A stretch of 64,000 nt of DNA from Betaproteobacteria bacterium (GTDB taxonomy: Bacteria; Pseudomonadota; Gammaproteobacteria; Burkholderiales; JAEUOS01), in the NCBI GenBank assembly GCA_028292405.1, contig JAQGMJ010000030.1, forward strand, positions 98,039 to 162,038, read 5' to 3'. The notes under the pieces are model-generated. The model worked only from the letters and a program-made list of their open reading frames with translations. It was not told where the DNA came from and ran no database searches. The first letter of the stretch is position 1, and each line of letters begins with the position of its first letter. The translations under genes and the position numbers were made by a program. Shown here piece after piece: positions 1 to 11,078 of the stretch.

Positions 1-161
1 CGCGAATGCCAGCATTTGCCCGCGTTTCGTGGCAATGCAGCAACGGGATGATAAAATAGCAGTCTTCCGTCCCGGCAACGTTGCCGGTGCATCATCCGCG
101 CATCGCGGTCGATGCCACCAGGCGCGGCTTTTCGCCCCGCCCCTTTTTAAGCGCATTCAAG

Positions 162-1490
162 ATGAAACCGGTCATTGCACTGGTCGGCCGTCCGAACGTC
201 GGCAAATCGACGCTGTTCAACCGCCTGACCAAATCGCGCGACGCGCTGGTGGCCGACATTCCCGGCCTCACCCGTGATCGCCATTACGGCCATGGGCGGA
301 TGGGCGAGAAACCTTTTCTGGTGATCGATACCGGCGGTTTCGAGCCCGACGCCAAGAGCGGCATCGTCAGCGAAATGGCGCGCCAGGCGGAGCAGGCGAT
401 CGCCGAGGCCGACGTGGTGATTTTTTTGACCGACGGCCGCGCCGGGATAACAGGCCACGACCAGAACATTGCGCAAATGCTGCGCAAGTCGGGCCGCAAG
501 GCGATTCTCGCGGTCAACAAGGCCGAGGGCATGACGACCACCGGCGTGACCAACGAGTTCTACGAGTTGGGCATGGGCGATCCGTACCCGATTTCAGCCG
601 CCCACGGCGAGAACGTCAAGGAATTGCTGGATTTCGCCCTCGAAGGCTTTCCCGAGCCCGAAGAGGAAAGCGCGGAGCGCGAAAAGCGGCCGCGCATCGC
701 CATTGCCGGGCGCCCGAACGTGGGCAAGTCCACCCTGGTGAACACGCTGCTGGGCGAGGAGCGGGTGATCGCCTTCGACCAGCCGGGCACCACGCGCGAT
801 GCGATCGCCATCGATTTCGACTATCACGGACGACCCTATACGCTCATCGATACCGCCGGCATTCGCCGCCGCGGCAAGGTATTCGAGACGGTGGAAAAGT
901 TTTCCGTGGTCAAGACCATGCAGGCGATTTCCGACGCCAACATCGTCGTGCTGGTGCTCGATGCCCGCCAGGACATCGCCGACCAGGACGCACACATCGC
1001 CGGCTTCATCCTGGAGTCCGGCCGCGCCCTGGTGGTGGCGGTCAACAAGTGGGACGGGCTGGAAGCCTACGCGCGCGAGCGCATCAAGCACGAAGTGGCG
1101 CGCAAGCTGCAATTCTTGAGTTTCGCCAACCTGCACTTCATTTCGGCCCTGCACGGGCAGGGTATCAACGGCCTGATGAAATCCGTGGGTGATGCGTATG
1201 CCGCCGCCACCATCAAGCTGTCAACGCCGAAGATCACCCGGGCGCTGCAGGACGCGGTGGCCCGCCAGCAGCCGCCGCGCGCGGGAATGAATCGGCCCAA
1301 ACTCCGGTATGCCCACCAAGGGGGAATGAATCCGCCGATCATCGTGGTGCACGGCAATTCACTGCAGCACATCTCCGATAGTTATCGGCGCTATCTGGAA
1401 GGGTATTTCCAGGAAACTTTCAAGCTAAAGGGCACTCCACTCAGAGTGCAGTTCAAACTTGGCAAAAACCCCTTTGACAAGACGGAGTAG
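162..1490 (+). CDS. der: Ribosome biogenesis GTPase Der (EngA)
   Basis: A 442-residue double GTPase required for late assembly of the 50S ribosomal subunit. Two complete P-loops of the form GRPNVGKS appear near residues 8 and 183, each followed by its own G3 (DTGG, DTAG) and G4 (NKAE, NKWD) motifs. A basic KH-like C-terminal domain follows. This tandem arrangement is diagnostic of the family. I chose the ATG at 162 because the first GTPase strand begins right after it (MKPVIALVG). The in-frame ATG at 81 would add 27 residues with no family counterpart. It lies upstream of hfq, as in many betaproteobacteria. Identification is secure. Confidence 0.97.
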   Translation: MKPVIALVGRPNVGKSTLFNRLTKSRDALVADIPGLTRDRHYGHGRMGEKPFLVIDTGGFEPDAKSGIVSEMARQAEQAIAEADVVIFLTDGRAGITGHDQNIAQMLRKSGRKAILAVNKAEGMTTTGVTNEFYELGMGDPYPISAAHGENVKELLDFALEGFPEPEEESAEREKRPRIAIAGRPNVGKSTLVNTLLGEERVIAFDQPGTTRDAIAIDFDYHGRPYTLIDTAGIRRRGKVFETVEKFSVVKTMQAISDANIVVLVLDARQDIADQDAHIAGFILESGRALVVAVNKWDGLEAYARERIKHEVARKLQFLSFANLHFISALHGQGINGLMKSVGDAYAAATIKLSTPKITRALQDAVARQQPPRAGMNRPKLRYAHQGGMNPPIIVVHGNSLQHISDSYRRYLEGYFQETFKLKGTPLRVQFKLGKNPFDKTE

Positions 1491-1704
1491 CAGCGATTCG
1501 GGGCGCGCATCTTGGAAAATACCGATGCCGACTCCATCTTTGTATTCATCTGTGGGTCAGCGGCTTACGTAAGCAATCCACGAAGCAGGCAGGAACCAAC
1601 CGGATTTGATTTGTAGAAAAGTGTTAAACCCGCTCTTCGCTACTGGCAGCGCCTAGGCGGATGGTGTAAATTCAAAGTCCAACAAGAAAGTCGGAGCCAT
1701 TACT

Positions 1705-1944
1705 ATGAGCAACAAAGGGCAAATGCTCCAAGATCCCTTCCTCAACGCGTTGCGCAGGGAACATGTGCCGGTGGCGATTTATCTGGTCAACGGCATCAAG
1801 CTGCAGGGTCAGGTCGAGTCGTTTGATCAGTATGTCGTTCTTTTGAAGAATACCGTGACCCAGATGGTCTACAAACATGCGATTTCGACCGTGGTGCCTT
1901 CGCGTCCGGTCACCATGAATCTGGAACAGAACGGCGAAGCTTGA
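1705..1944 (+). CDS. hfq: RNA chaperone Hfq
   Basis: A 79-residue Sm-like protein that forms a hexameric ring and pairs small RNAs with mRNAs. The Sm1 region ([25 protein letters not shown]) and the Sm2 motif [11 protein letters not shown] are both present. The C-terminal tail is short, as usual in betaproteobacteria. A GGAG ribosome site precedes the ATG. The 214-base gap after der probably holds its promoter. hflX, hflK and hflC follow in the classical order. Confidence 0.98.
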   Translation: MSNKGQMLQDPFLNALRREHVPVAIYLVNGIKLQGQVESFDQYVVLLKNTVTQMVYKHAISTVVPSRPVTMNLEQNGEA

Positions 1945-1980
1945 TTCCTTCGTTACGTCCCGTGAATCCCGTTCCCGGCA

Positions 1981-2001
1981 GGCCGCCATCTGATGGCGGC
2001 C
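1981..2001. terminator. Stem-loop between hfq and hflX
   Basis: GGCCGCCAT and ATGGCGGCC form a perfect 9-bp stem around a CTG centre just after the hfq stop. There is no real T-tract (TTGGCG follows), so this may be a partial terminator or an RNA-stabilising processing hairpin that sets the hfq:hflX ratio. Confidence 0.5.
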
Positions 2002-2052
2002 TTGGCGTCGCAGCATAGAGTAGGATACCGGTCCTGATTCCGAGACCTGCCC

Positions 2053-3252
2053 GTGCTTGATTCCTATGAGTCTTCCCGGCGCACCGCGAGCGTTGCCGAC
2101 GCCGCGGTGCTGGTGGCGCTCGACTTCGGCGAGCGTGATCATGATGATGCGGTAGCTGAATTCAGGCTGCTTTGCTCGAGCGCGGGGCTGAAAGAGGCGG
2201 CGCTGGTCAGCGGCAAGCGCAACCGGCCCGACCCGGCTTATTACGCCGGCAGCGGCAAGGCGAAGGAAATCGCCGCCGCGGTGGCCGACAGCGGCGCCGA
2301 AGTGGTGGTGTTCAACCACATCCTGTCGCCGGCGCAGCAGCGCAATCTGGAAGGTGAGCTGAAGGCGCGGGTGATCGACCGCACCACGCTGATCCTCGAC
2401 ATTTTCGCGCAGCGCGCGCAAAGCCACGAAGGCAAGATCCAGGTCGAACTGGCGCAACTGCGCCACCTGGCGACGCGCCTGGTGCGGGGCTGGACCCACT
2501 TGGAGCGGCAAAAGGGCGGTATCGGCCTGCGCGGCCCGGGTGAAACCCAGTTGGAAACCGACCGCCGCCTGCTCGGCAAGCGGGTGAAAATTCTTTCCGA
2601 GAAACTGGACAAACTTCAACGGCAGCGCGAGGTGCAGCGGCGCTCGCGCACCCGCGGCCGGGTGTTTTCGGTCTCCCTGGTGGGCTACACCAATGCCGGC
2701 AAATCCACCCTGTTCAACAGCCTGACCAAGGCCGAGACCTACGCGGCCGACCAGTTGTTCGCCACGCTGGACACCACCTCGCGCAAGATTTATCTGCCCG
2801 AGGCCGGCAATGTGGTGGTCTCCGACACCGTCGGCTTCATCCGCGATTTGCCGCACACCCTGGTGGCGGCGTTCCGCGCGACGCTGGAGGAAACCATCCA
2901 CGCCGACCTGCTTTTGCACGTGGTCGACTCGGCTTCGCCGGCGCGCCTGGAGCAGATCGAGCAGGTCAATGGGGTGCTGAAGGAAATCGGTGCCGATGCG
3001 GTGCCGCAGGTGCTGATATGGAACAAGATCGACCTCGCCACAGGGGAGGGCGGCGCCCGCTTTTCGCCCGGCGTCGAGCGCGACGAGTATGATAAAATTT
3101 CACGTGTGTATTTGAGTGCACGGACGCGTGAAGGCATGGATTTTCTGCGTCAGGCGCTGGTTGAGCATGCGGCGGCATTTGCCGCGGCGGGCGCCAACGC
3201 CCAGGATCCCGCGGCGGATGTGGATCACGCTTCCGCCGTTTCTGTTTTCTGA
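2053..3252 (+). CDS. hflX: Ribosome-associated GTPase HflX
   Basis: A 399-residue translation-factor GTPase that splits stalled or heat-damaged ribosomes. The N-terminal HflX domain (about residues 1-190) contains the family block GLRGPGETQLETDRR. The G domain has the P-loop GYTNAGKS, DTVGF as G3 and NKID as G4. It uses a GTG start, which places the N-terminus a few residues before the conserved region. It lies about 110 bases after hfq and before hflK. The C-terminal tail is short and acidic. Confidence 0.95.
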   Translation: MLDSYESSRRTASVADAAVLVALDFGERDHDDAVAEFRLLCSSAGLKEAALVSGKRNRPDPAYYAGSGKAKEIAAAVADSGAEVVVFNHILSPAQQRNLEGELKARVIDRTTLILDIFAQRAQSHEGKIQVELAQLRHLATRLVRGWTHLERQKGGIGLRGPGETQLETDRRLLGKRVKILSEKLDKLQRQREVQRRSRTRGRVFSVSLVGYTNAGKSTLFNSLTKAETYAADQLFATLDTTSRKIYLPEAGNVVVSDTVGFIRDLPHTLVAAFRATLEETIHADLLLHVVDSASPARLEQIEQVNGVLKEIGADAVPQVLIWNKIDLATGEGGARFSPGVERDEYDKISRVYLSARTREGMDFLRQALVEHAAAFAAAGANAQDPAADVDHASAVSVF

Positions 3253-3391
3253 GGGCTGACCGGATGTCCCCAGGGGCGACTTTTCAGTTTGCATCCCGAT
3301 GAATCAAAAACAAGCCGGGCCGGCGTGCAAACGCTCCCGGAGTCCCAGATGCGCCGTTTCGCAACCTGTTCCACCCAAGGCTCCCGAATAA

Positions 3392-4675
3392 ATGCGTTTT
3401 GCTGATCTGTTTCCGCGCTTGAAACACCGGCTCGCGTCCGGTCTGTCGGGCGTGCTGGCCGCGGCCGGCGGCCCGCCCGACCTGGAAGAACTCTGGCGTG
3501 ATTTCAACCGTCGCCTTTCCGGCATGTTCGGCGGAAGGCGTTCGCCCAATGGCTCTTCTTCAGGCGGGGGCGGCATGCCGGAACCGAATATGCGGCAATT
3601 CGGCGGTGGTATTGCGCTGATCGTCGTCGTGGTCGTGCTGCTGTGGGGCTCGAGCGGCTTTTTCATCGTGCCGGAAGGGCAGACGGCGGCGATCCTGCGT
3701 TTCGGCAAGTTCGTCGAACTGACCGACAAGGCCGGCTTCAAGTGGCGCTTTCCCTACCCGATCGAAAGCCATGAGCTGGTCGACCGCCAGCAATTGCGCC
3801 AGGTCGAGGTGGGCTACCGCAACAACCTGAAGACCAAGGTGCTGAAAGAGTCGCTGATGCTGACCGACGACGCCAACATCATCGATATCCAGTTCGCCGT
3901 GCAATACAGGCTGAAGGCGGAGAGCAGCGCTGCTTCCGACTACCTGTTCAACAACAAGGGCACGGCCGACACCATCCTGCAGGCGGCGGAGACGGCGATG
4001 CGCGAAGTCGTCGGCAAGTCGAAGATGGACTTCGTGCTCTATGAAGGCAAGGAGCAGGTCGCCAAGGACGCGGAGAAGCTGATCCAGCAGATCGTCGACC
4101 GCTACAAGACCGGCATCGACGTGGTCAACGTCACCTTGCAGAACGTGCAGCCGCCGGAGTCGGTGCAGGCGGCGTTCGACGACGCGGTGAAGGCGGCGCA
4201 GGACCGCGAGCGGCAGAAAAACGAAGGCCAGTCCTACGCCAATGACGTGATTCCGCGCGCCCGCGGCGCTGCAGCGCGCCTGCTGCTAGAAGCCGACGGC
4301 TATCGTCAGAAGGTGATTGCCAGCGCGGACGGCGAAACCAATCGTTTCAAGCAGGTCCTGACCGAATACAGCAAGGCGCCGCAAGTCACCCGCGACCGTA
4401 TCTACATCGACACCATGCAACAGGTCTACAGCAATACTTCGAAGGTACTGGTCGATCTGCACAACGGCTCGCAACTGCTTTACCTGCCGCTGGACAAGCT
4501 GATCCAGCAGGTCAGCCAGGCGTCGCCCGATGCCGCCGCTGCGCAGACGCAGGCTGATACCGCGGCGCGGGTCGCCGCCGGCGGTGGAGGCACCGCGGTG
4601 GTCGAACCGGTGCCGCCGGGGCAGGATGCGCGCTCGCGCGACATGCTGCGCGGCCGTGAACGGGAGAACCGCTGA
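3392..4675 (+). CDS. hflK: FtsH protease modulator HflK
   Basis: A 427-residue membrane protein of the SPFH/prohibitin family. With HflC it encloses the FtsH protease in the inner membrane and restrains its activity. A Gly-rich N-terminus precedes one transmembrane segment (about residues 71-92). The SPFH domain begins with FFIVPEGQTAAILRFGKF, and a long helical region and a Pro/Gly-rich tail end the protein. Its stop overlaps the hflC start by one base (TGATG), indicating translational coupling. Length and order match the E. coli locus. Confidence 0.96.
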   Translation: MRFADLFPRLKHRLASGLSGVLAAAGGPPDLEELWRDFNRRLSGMFGGRRSPNGSSSGGGGMPEPNMRQFGGGIALIVVVVVLLWGSSGFFIVPEGQTAAILRFGKFVELTDKAGFKWRFPYPIESHELVDRQQLRQVEVGYRNNLKTKVLKESLMLTDDANIIDIQFAVQYRLKAESSAASDYLFNNKGTADTILQAAETAMREVVGKSKMDFVLYEGKEQVAKDAEKLIQQIVDRYKTGIDVVNVTLQNVQPPESVQAAFDDAVKAAQDRERQKNEGQSYANDVIPRARGAAARLLLEADGYRQKVIASADGETNRFKQVLTEYSKAPQVTRDRIYIDTMQQVYSNTSKVLVDLHNGSQLLYLPLDKLIQQVSQASPDAAAAQTQADTAARVAAGGGGTAVVEPVPPGQDARSRDMLRGRERENR

Positions 4676-5574
4676 TGAGCCGCCTGATTTCCGCTGTTTT
4701 CGTGGTGTTGCTGGTCGCCATTGTCGGCTCGTCGATGCTGTTTTCGGTCGACCAGCGCCAGTACGCCATCGTGTTCGCGCTGGGCGAGGTCAAGGAGGTG
4801 ATCAGCACTCCCGGCCTGCATGTAAAGCTGCCGCCGCCGTTCCAGAACGTGCAGTATTTCGACAAGCGCATCCTGACCATCGACACGCCCGATTCCGACC
4901 GTTTCATTACCTCGGAGAAGACAAACCTGGTGGTCGATTCGTTCGTCAAGTGGCGCATCTCCGACCCGAAAAAGTTCTTCGTCAGCGTCGGCGGACGCGA
5001 GACGGATGCTGCCTACCGCATCCAGCAGAGCCTGAAGGACGCGCTGAACAACGAGGTGTCCAAACGCACGGTGCACGACATGGTGTCCGGCGAGCGTGAA
5101 AAGGTGATGCAGGACATCCGCAACAAGCTCAATACCGATGCCGAGAAGATCGGCGCGTCCATCGTCGACGTGCGCCTGAAGCGCGTGGAGTTTTCCGACG
5201 AGATCCGCGACTCGGTGTTCAAGCGGATGGAGTCCGAACGCAAGCGGGTGGCCAACGAACTGCGTTCGACCGGCGCGGCCGACGGTGAAAAGATTCGCGC
5301 CGACGCCGACCGCCAGCGCGAGGTGATTCTCGCCGAAGCCTATCGCGACGCCCAGCGTGTCAAGGGCGACGGCGACGCCAAGGCTTCCGCCACCTACGCG
5401 GCGGCGTTTGGCCAGAATCCGGAGTTCTACAGCTTCTACCGCAGCATGGAGGCGTATCGCCAGAGCTTCCGCAACAAGGGCGATATCCTGGTGGTCGATC
5501 CAAGCTCTGACTTCTTCAAATACCTGCGCAATCCCGGCAGCAGCGGCGGCGCGGCGCCGAAGGCCAAAAAATAG
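4675..5574 (+). CDS. hflC: FtsH protease modulator HflC
   Basis: A 299-residue partner of HflK with an N-terminal signal anchor (about residues 5-22) and an SPFH domain (FSVDQRQYAIVFALGEV). A charged helical region rich in ERKRVANELRS-type repeats follows, then the conserved FYSFYRSMEAYR block near the C-terminus. It is translationally coupled to hflK by a 1-base overlap. The tail is Gly/Ala/Lys-rich. Confidence 0.96.
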   Translation: MSRLISAVFVVLLVAIVGSSMLFSVDQRQYAIVFALGEVKEVISTPGLHVKLPPPFQNVQYFDKRILTIDTPDSDRFITSEKTNLVVDSFVKWRISDPKKFFVSVGGRETDAAYRIQQSLKDALNNEVSKRTVHDMVSGEREKVMQDIRNKLNTDAEKIGASIVDVRLKRVEFSDEIRDSVFKRMESERKRVANELRSTGAADGEKIRADADRQREVILAEAYRDAQRVKGDGDAKASATYAAAFGQNPEFYSFYRSMEAYRQSFRNKGDILVVDPSSDFFKYLRNPGSSGGAAPKAKK

Positions 5575-5612
5575 GGGCCCGGGCTGAGCGCCCGCGGCCA
5601 GGGGTATTCATC

Positions 5613-5801
5613 TTGTCCACGCTTTCGACGGCCTTGGCGCTGATGCTGGTGATCGAGGGGCTGTTGCCCCTGATAGCGCCGGGCACCTGGCGGGAAACCT
5701 TCCGCCGGCTCACCGAGCTGAAAGACGGACAGTTACGTTTCATCGGCATGGCCGCGGTGCTGGCCGGTGTTGTGATGTTGTTGTTTACGGAGTCGCCGTG
5801 A
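5613..5801 (+). CDS. DUF2065 small membrane protein
   Basis: A 62-residue protein beginning at a TTG codon, with two predicted transmembrane helices (about residues 5-22 and 41-58) joined by a short charged loop ([14 protein letters not shown]). It matches the YjeT/DUF2065 family that usually lies downstream of hflC. Its last codons overlap the GTG start of hisZ. Molecular function is unknown; position suggests a link to the HflKC membrane complex or only co-transcription. Confidence 0.85.
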   Translation: MSTLSTALALMLVIEGLLPLIAPGTWRETFRRLTELKDGQLRFIGMAAVLAGVVMLLFTESP

Positions 5802-6973
5802 GTTCGGCCATGCAATCCCACTGGACCCTGCCTGAATATATTGCCGATGTGCTGCCGCCCGAGGCGCAGCGCATCGAGTTGTTACGCCGCCTGCTGCTCG
5901 ACACCTTCCGCGTGCATGGGTATGAGCTGACCATGCCGCCGCTGCTGGAGTATGTCGATTCCCTGCTCACCGGTACCGGGCACGACATGGACCTGCGCAC
6001 CTTTAAACTGGTGGACCAGATTTCCGGCCGCACCATGGGGCTGCGCGCCGACATCACGCCGCAGGTGGCGCGGATCGACGCCCACCTGCTCAACCGCGAA
6101 GGGGTGACGCGCCTGGCTTATTGCGGCTCGGTGCTGCATACGCTGCCGGCCGGGCTGACGGTGACGCGCGAGCCGCTGCAGATCGGCGCCGAAATCTACG
6201 GCCATGCCGGCATCGAGGCGGACCTCGAAGTGCAAAGTCTGTTGCTGTCGGCCTTGCGCCTGGCGGGCGCCGGCCGTGCCCGGCTAGACCTGGGCCACGT
6301 CGGCGTGTTTCGCGCCCTGGCCGAACTGGCGAAGGTGGATGGTGCAACGGCGGAAAGCCTGTTTTCGCTGATGCAGACCAAGGACATCCCGGGTCTGAAA
6401 GAAGCAACGGCCGGTATCGAGCCGGTACTGCGCGCGGCGCTGCTGCGCCTGCCGCGGCTGTATGGCGGCAAGGAAGTCATCGAGGCGGCGCGGGCCGAAC
6501 TGCCGGCGCACCCGCGCATCACCGCTGCGCTGGATGACCTGGCCACCCTGGCGGCGGCGATGCCGGCGCGGCAAGCAAGCATTGATCTTGCGGAATTACG
6601 CGGTTATCAATACCACAGCGGCGTGGTATTCGCCGCCTACATCGACGGCTTGCCGAATGCGATTGCGCGCGGCGGCCGCTACGATGAGGTGGGCAAGATA
6701 TTCGGCCGGGCGCGACCCGCGACCGGCTTCAGCCTGGATTTGCGCGAACTGGCGGCCTTCATTCCCAGCCAGGCGCAAAGCGTCGGCATCCTGGCGCCCT
6801 GGCAAACGGCGGACGCGGCCCTGCAGGCGAAGATTGCCGAACTGCGCGCCGCCGGCGAAATGGTAGTGCATGCTTTGCCCGGGCACGACAAGGCTTCCTG
6901 GGGGCCGTGCTGCAACCGTGAACTGGTGTTGCGCAAGGGCGCCTGGGCCGTCGAGCCACTCAACGCGGCATAG
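5798..6973 (+). CDS. hisZ: ATP phosphoribosyltransferase regulatory subunit HisZ
   Basis: A 391-residue class II aminoacyl-tRNA-synthetase-like protein that lacks tRNA charging and instead activates the short form of HisG, the first enzyme of histidine synthesis. The HisRS-like core is visible: [13 protein letters not shown] at the start, [13 protein letters not shown] as motif 2 and [12 protein letters not shown] near residue 290. The anticodon-binding domain is missing, as expected. The GTG start overlaps the end of the DUF2065 gene; an ATG four codons in is the alternative. hisG is not in the window. Confidence 0.93.
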   Translation: MSSAMQSHWTLPEYIADVLPPEAQRIELLRRLLLDTFRVHGYELTMPPLLEYVDSLLTGTGHDMDLRTFKLVDQISGRTMGLRADITPQVARIDAHLLNREGVTRLAYCGSVLHTLPAGLTVTREPLQIGAEIYGHAGIEADLEVQSLLLSALRLAGAGRARLDLGHVGVFRALAELAKVDGATAESLFSLMQTKDIPGLKEATAGIEPVLRAALLRLPRLYGGKEVIEAARAELPAHPRITAALDDLATLAAAMPARQASIDLAELRGYQYHSGVVFAAYIDGLPNAIARGGRYDEVGKIFGRARPATGFSLDLRELAAFIPSQAQSVGILAPWQTADAALQAKIAELRAAGEMVVHALPGHDKASWGPCCNRELVLRKGAWAVEPLNAA

Positions 6974-7007
6974 AACCCCGAGTGCGATTCATCTAAACTG
7001 ATGGTAA

Positions 7008-8387
<1,380 letters not shown>

Positions 8388-8403
8388 AAACCGCTCCCCC
8401 GAC

Positions 8404-8940
8404 ATGGCCGACCTTTACGTTTCCTGGCAGGACTATCACCACGCGATCGAAAGGCTGGCCGCCAAGATCCACAACTCGGGGTTCAAGTTCAACCAGATCA
8501 TCTGCCTGGCGCGCGGCGGCCTGCGGGTGGGCGACACCATCTCGCGCGTATTCAACCAGCCGCTGGGCGTGCTGGCCACGCAGTCGTATTTCACCAACGA
8601 GAAAAAGACCGCCGACGTGCAAGGCGAGTTGACCATCGGCCAGCACCTGGCGAAGGTCAACGAGCTTCTGGGCGACCGCATCCTGCTGGTGGACGACATG
8701 GTGGACTCCGGCGCCACCCTGAAGCGCGTGGTCGAGCACTTGCGTAGCCGTTATCCCGGTATCGAGGATTTGCGCAGCGCCGTCATCTGGCGCAAGGGCT
8801 GCTCCGTATTTACCCCGGACTTCTGGGCCGACGATTTGCCGGACAACCCGTGGATCCACCAGCCGTTCGAGATTTACGATCTGCTGCATCCGCAGGATTT
8901 GGCAGGCCGGGTCGGCCACCAGGAGGACGCGGCAAAGTAA
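8404..8940 (+). CDS. Phosphoribosyltransferase (purine type)
   Basis: A 178-residue type I phosphoribosyltransferase. The PRPP-binding motif ILLVDDMVDSGATLK lies around residues 96-110, and an early CLARGGLRVGD loop is typical of hypoxanthine/guanine enzymes. Position directly after purA suggests purine salvage. The exact base preference (hypoxanthine, guanine or xanthine) cannot be read from the sequence. The downstream gap carries a clear ribosome site for the next gene. Confidence 0.9.
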   Translation: MADLYVSWQDYHHAIERLAAKIHNSGFKFNQIICLARGGLRVGDTISRVFNQPLGVLATQSYFTNEKKTADVQGELTIGQHLAKVNELLGDRILLVDDMVDSGATLKRVVEHLRSRYPGIEDLRSAVIWRKGCSVFTPDFWADDLPDNPWIHQPFEIYDLLHPQDLAGRVGHQEDAAK

Positions 8941-8999
8941 TCAGCAGGATCCAGGCGCCCCAGAGCGTACGACCAAACAAGACATAGGAGACAAAGACG

Positions 9000-9968
9000 A
9001 TGCGACCCCTGTTCAACACCCTGCTTGGCGCCGGCCTGCTGAGCCTGAGCGCAGCCGCGCTGGCCCAGGCCTATCCCAGCAAGCCGATCACCTTCGTCGT
9101 GCCCTACACGCCGGGCACCGGCATCGACATCGTCGCCCGCACTGTCGGCCCGCGCCTGTCCACCAAGCTCGGCCAGGCGGTGCTGGTGGACAATCGCCCC
9201 GGCGCCAGCGGCAACATCGGCGCCGACTATGTCGCCAAGGCGCGGCCCGACGGCTATACGGTGATGGTCAACGTCAACACCTTCACCATCACCCCGGCGT
9301 TGTACAAGAACATTCCCTACGACCCGGTCAAGGACTTCGCCACCATCACCAAGGCAGCTCGCGGCAACATCTCGCTGGCGGTCAATCCGGTCGCCTTGCC
9401 GGTGAAGACCCTGGCCGAGTTCGTTGCCAAGGCCAAGTCCGAACCGGGCAAGCTTACCTATTCATCTCCCGGCAACGGCACCCCCCAGCACTTGGCGATG
9501 GAGGTGCTCAAGCAGCGCCTGGGTCTCGACATCCAGCACATTCCCTACAAGGGCGCCGCCGGGGCCACCACCGACCTTCTCGGCGGGCAGGTGCAAGCCT
9601 CTATCCTGCCCGTGCACACCGCCTTGCCGCACGTGCGTACCGGCAAGCTCAATGTGCTCGCCGTCTCCGGCGAATCGCGCTCGGTGCTGGCGCCGGACAT
9701 TCCGACCTTTGCCGAGCAGGGACAGAAGAATCTCGGCCTCGACCTTTACTTCTGGTTCGCCGCGCCCGCGGGCACGCCGCGCGAGGTGGTGATGGTGTTG
9801 AACAAGGAGATTGCGACCATACTCGCCATGCCGGAAGTGCGCGAGTCGATGCTCAAGCAGGGCCTGATTCCCGAATCGGGCACGCCGGAAGAAATCGCCG
9901 GCGAGATCAAGAGCGACCTGGAACGCTGGAAGAAATTCATCGCCGAGAACCGCATCACGGCGGATTGA
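9000..9968 (+). CDS. Bug-family periplasmic binding protein (TctC type)
   Basis: A 322-residue tripartite tricarboxylate transporter substrate-binding protein. The N-terminal signal peptide ends near ALAQA. The family core follows: YPSKPITFVVPYTPGTG, then DNRPGASGNIGADYVAKA, then the PYKGAAGATTDLLGGQV block. These proteins bind small carboxylates in a Venus-flytrap fold. An AGGAGA ribosome site sits 8 bases before the ATG. No tctA/tctB membrane genes are near, so it must serve a transporter encoded elsewhere or act as a sensor. It converges on the next gene with a 19-base gap and no obvious terminator. Confidence 0.9.
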   Translation: MRPLFNTLLGAGLLSLSAAALAQAYPSKPITFVVPYTPGTGIDIVARTVGPRLSTKLGQAVLVDNRPGASGNIGADYVAKARPDGYTVMVNVNTFTITPALYKNIPYDPVKDFATITKAARGNISLAVNPVALPVKTLAEFVAKAKSEPGKLTYSSPGNGTPQHLAMEVLKQRLGLDIQHIPYKGAAGATTDLLGGQVQASILPVHTALPHVRTGKLNVLAVSGESRSVLAPDIPTFAEQGQKNLGLDLYFWFAAPAGTPREVVMVLNKEIATILAMPEVRESMLKQGLIPESGTPEEIAGEIKSDLERWKKFIAENRITAD

Positions 9969-9987
9969 AATCCCGGGTTGAAATTGT

Positions 9988-10992
9988 TCAGGGCGCTTCG
10001 ATGTTCAGCGCCTTGCTGGTTTCGCGGTAGCGCGTCAGTTCGTTCTTGATGAACACCGCGAAATGCTCCGGCGTGGCTGGTGCATAAAGCTCCAGGCCCG
10101 CTGTCGTGGCGCGCTCCTTGAAGTCGGCCTGCTGCATGATCAGGTTCACTTCGCTGTTCAGGCGCTCGACGATGGGCTTGGGTGTGCCTGCCGGCGCCAG
10201 CATGCCGACCCAGCCGGCGATGTCGAAGTCCTTCAGCCCCGGCACGCCGGACTCGGCCATCGTCGGAATGCTCGGCGCGAAGGCGGAGCGGTGTTGCGCC
10301 GAAATGGCGATGGCCTTTAGCTTGCCGGCCCGTACCTGGCCGTAGGAAGAGGTCATGCCGTCGATCATCAGCGTAACCTGGCCGCCGATCAGGTCGGTGA
10401 GCGCCTGGGCGCTACCCTTGTAAGGCACATGCAGTACATCGGCGCCGGTGGCGCGCTTGAACATTTCCATCGCAAGCATGGAGAGTGTACCGCTGCCAAG
10501 CGATGCATAGGTGATCTTGCCCGGATTGGCCTTGACGTAGGCAATCAGTTCCTGGGTGTTGTTCGGCGGCAGTTGTGCCGAGGCCACCAGGATCATGCCG
10601 GTGAAGCCGATCATTGCTACCGGCGCCAGGTCGCGCTGCGGATCATAGGGCGTATTCTTGCTCACCGAAGGCGTGATCACCACCGGCGAGAGCGAGGTGA
10701 CCAGGATGGTGTACCCGTCGGGAGCGGCCTTCGCGACGGCGTCTACGCCGATATTGCCCTGCGCGCCGGCGCGGTTGTCGATGATTACCGGCTGTCCGAG
10801 GCGTTGCGACAACTTGTCGCCGATGGAGCGCGCAGTGATGTCGCTGGCGTTGCCCGGCGGGAAGGGCACGACCACGCGGATCGGCTTGGCGGGGTAGGTC
10901 TGCGCCATGGCGGGCACTGCGCAAAACAGCAGGCCGAGGGCACCTGCGAGAACAAGCTTAGGAACGAACTTCGACTGGCAGTGCGGCTTCAA
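9988..10992 (-). CDS. Bug-family periplasmic binding protein (TctC type)
   Basis: A 334-residue TctC-family protein with a signal peptide ending in VPAMAQ, then YPAKPIRVVVPFPPGN and the block VPYKGSAQALTDLIGGQV. I place the start at the TTG at 10992, which has GGAGGAG nine bases upstream; a TTG five codons earlier would put the ribosome site inside the gene. It is transcribed divergently from the CoA-transferase gene across an 86-base region containing a dyad. It therefore probably shares regulation and imports the substrate of that pathway. Confidence 0.88.
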   Translation of the reverse strand: MKPHCQSKFVPKLVLAGALGLLFCAVPAMAQTYPAKPIRVVVPFPPGNASDITARSIGDKLSQRLGQPVIIDNRAGAQGNIGVDAVAKAAPDGYTILVTSLSPVVITPSVSKNTPYDPQRDLAPVAMIGFTGMILVASAQLPPNNTQELIAYVKANPGKITYASLGSGTLSMLAMEMFKRATGADVLHVPYKGSAQALTDLIGGQVTLMIDGMTSSYGQVRAGKLKAIAISAQHRSAFAPSIPTMAESGVPGLKDFDIAGWVGMLAPAGTPKPIVERLNSEVNLIMQQADFKERATTAGLELYAPATPEHFAVFIKNELTRYRETSKALNIEAP

Positions 10993-11034
10993 ATCTGTCT
11001 CCTCCAACCTAACCAGGTTGCATTTGCCGATATC

Positions 11035-11054
11035 TTGATATATTGTTATATCAA
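11035..11054. promoter_or_regulatory. Dyad in divergent promoter, candidate GntR operator
   Basis: A perfect 8-bp inverted repeat, TTGATATA-TTGT-TATATCAA, sits in an AT-rich patch between the divergent Bug and CoA-transferase genes, ending 24 bases before the latter's ATG. It is a natural binding site for the GntR-family regulator encoded two genes away. The assignment is inferred from position and symmetry. Confidence 0.6.
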
Positions 11055-11078
11055 AGTCAACAAGAGGCGGACAAGAGC

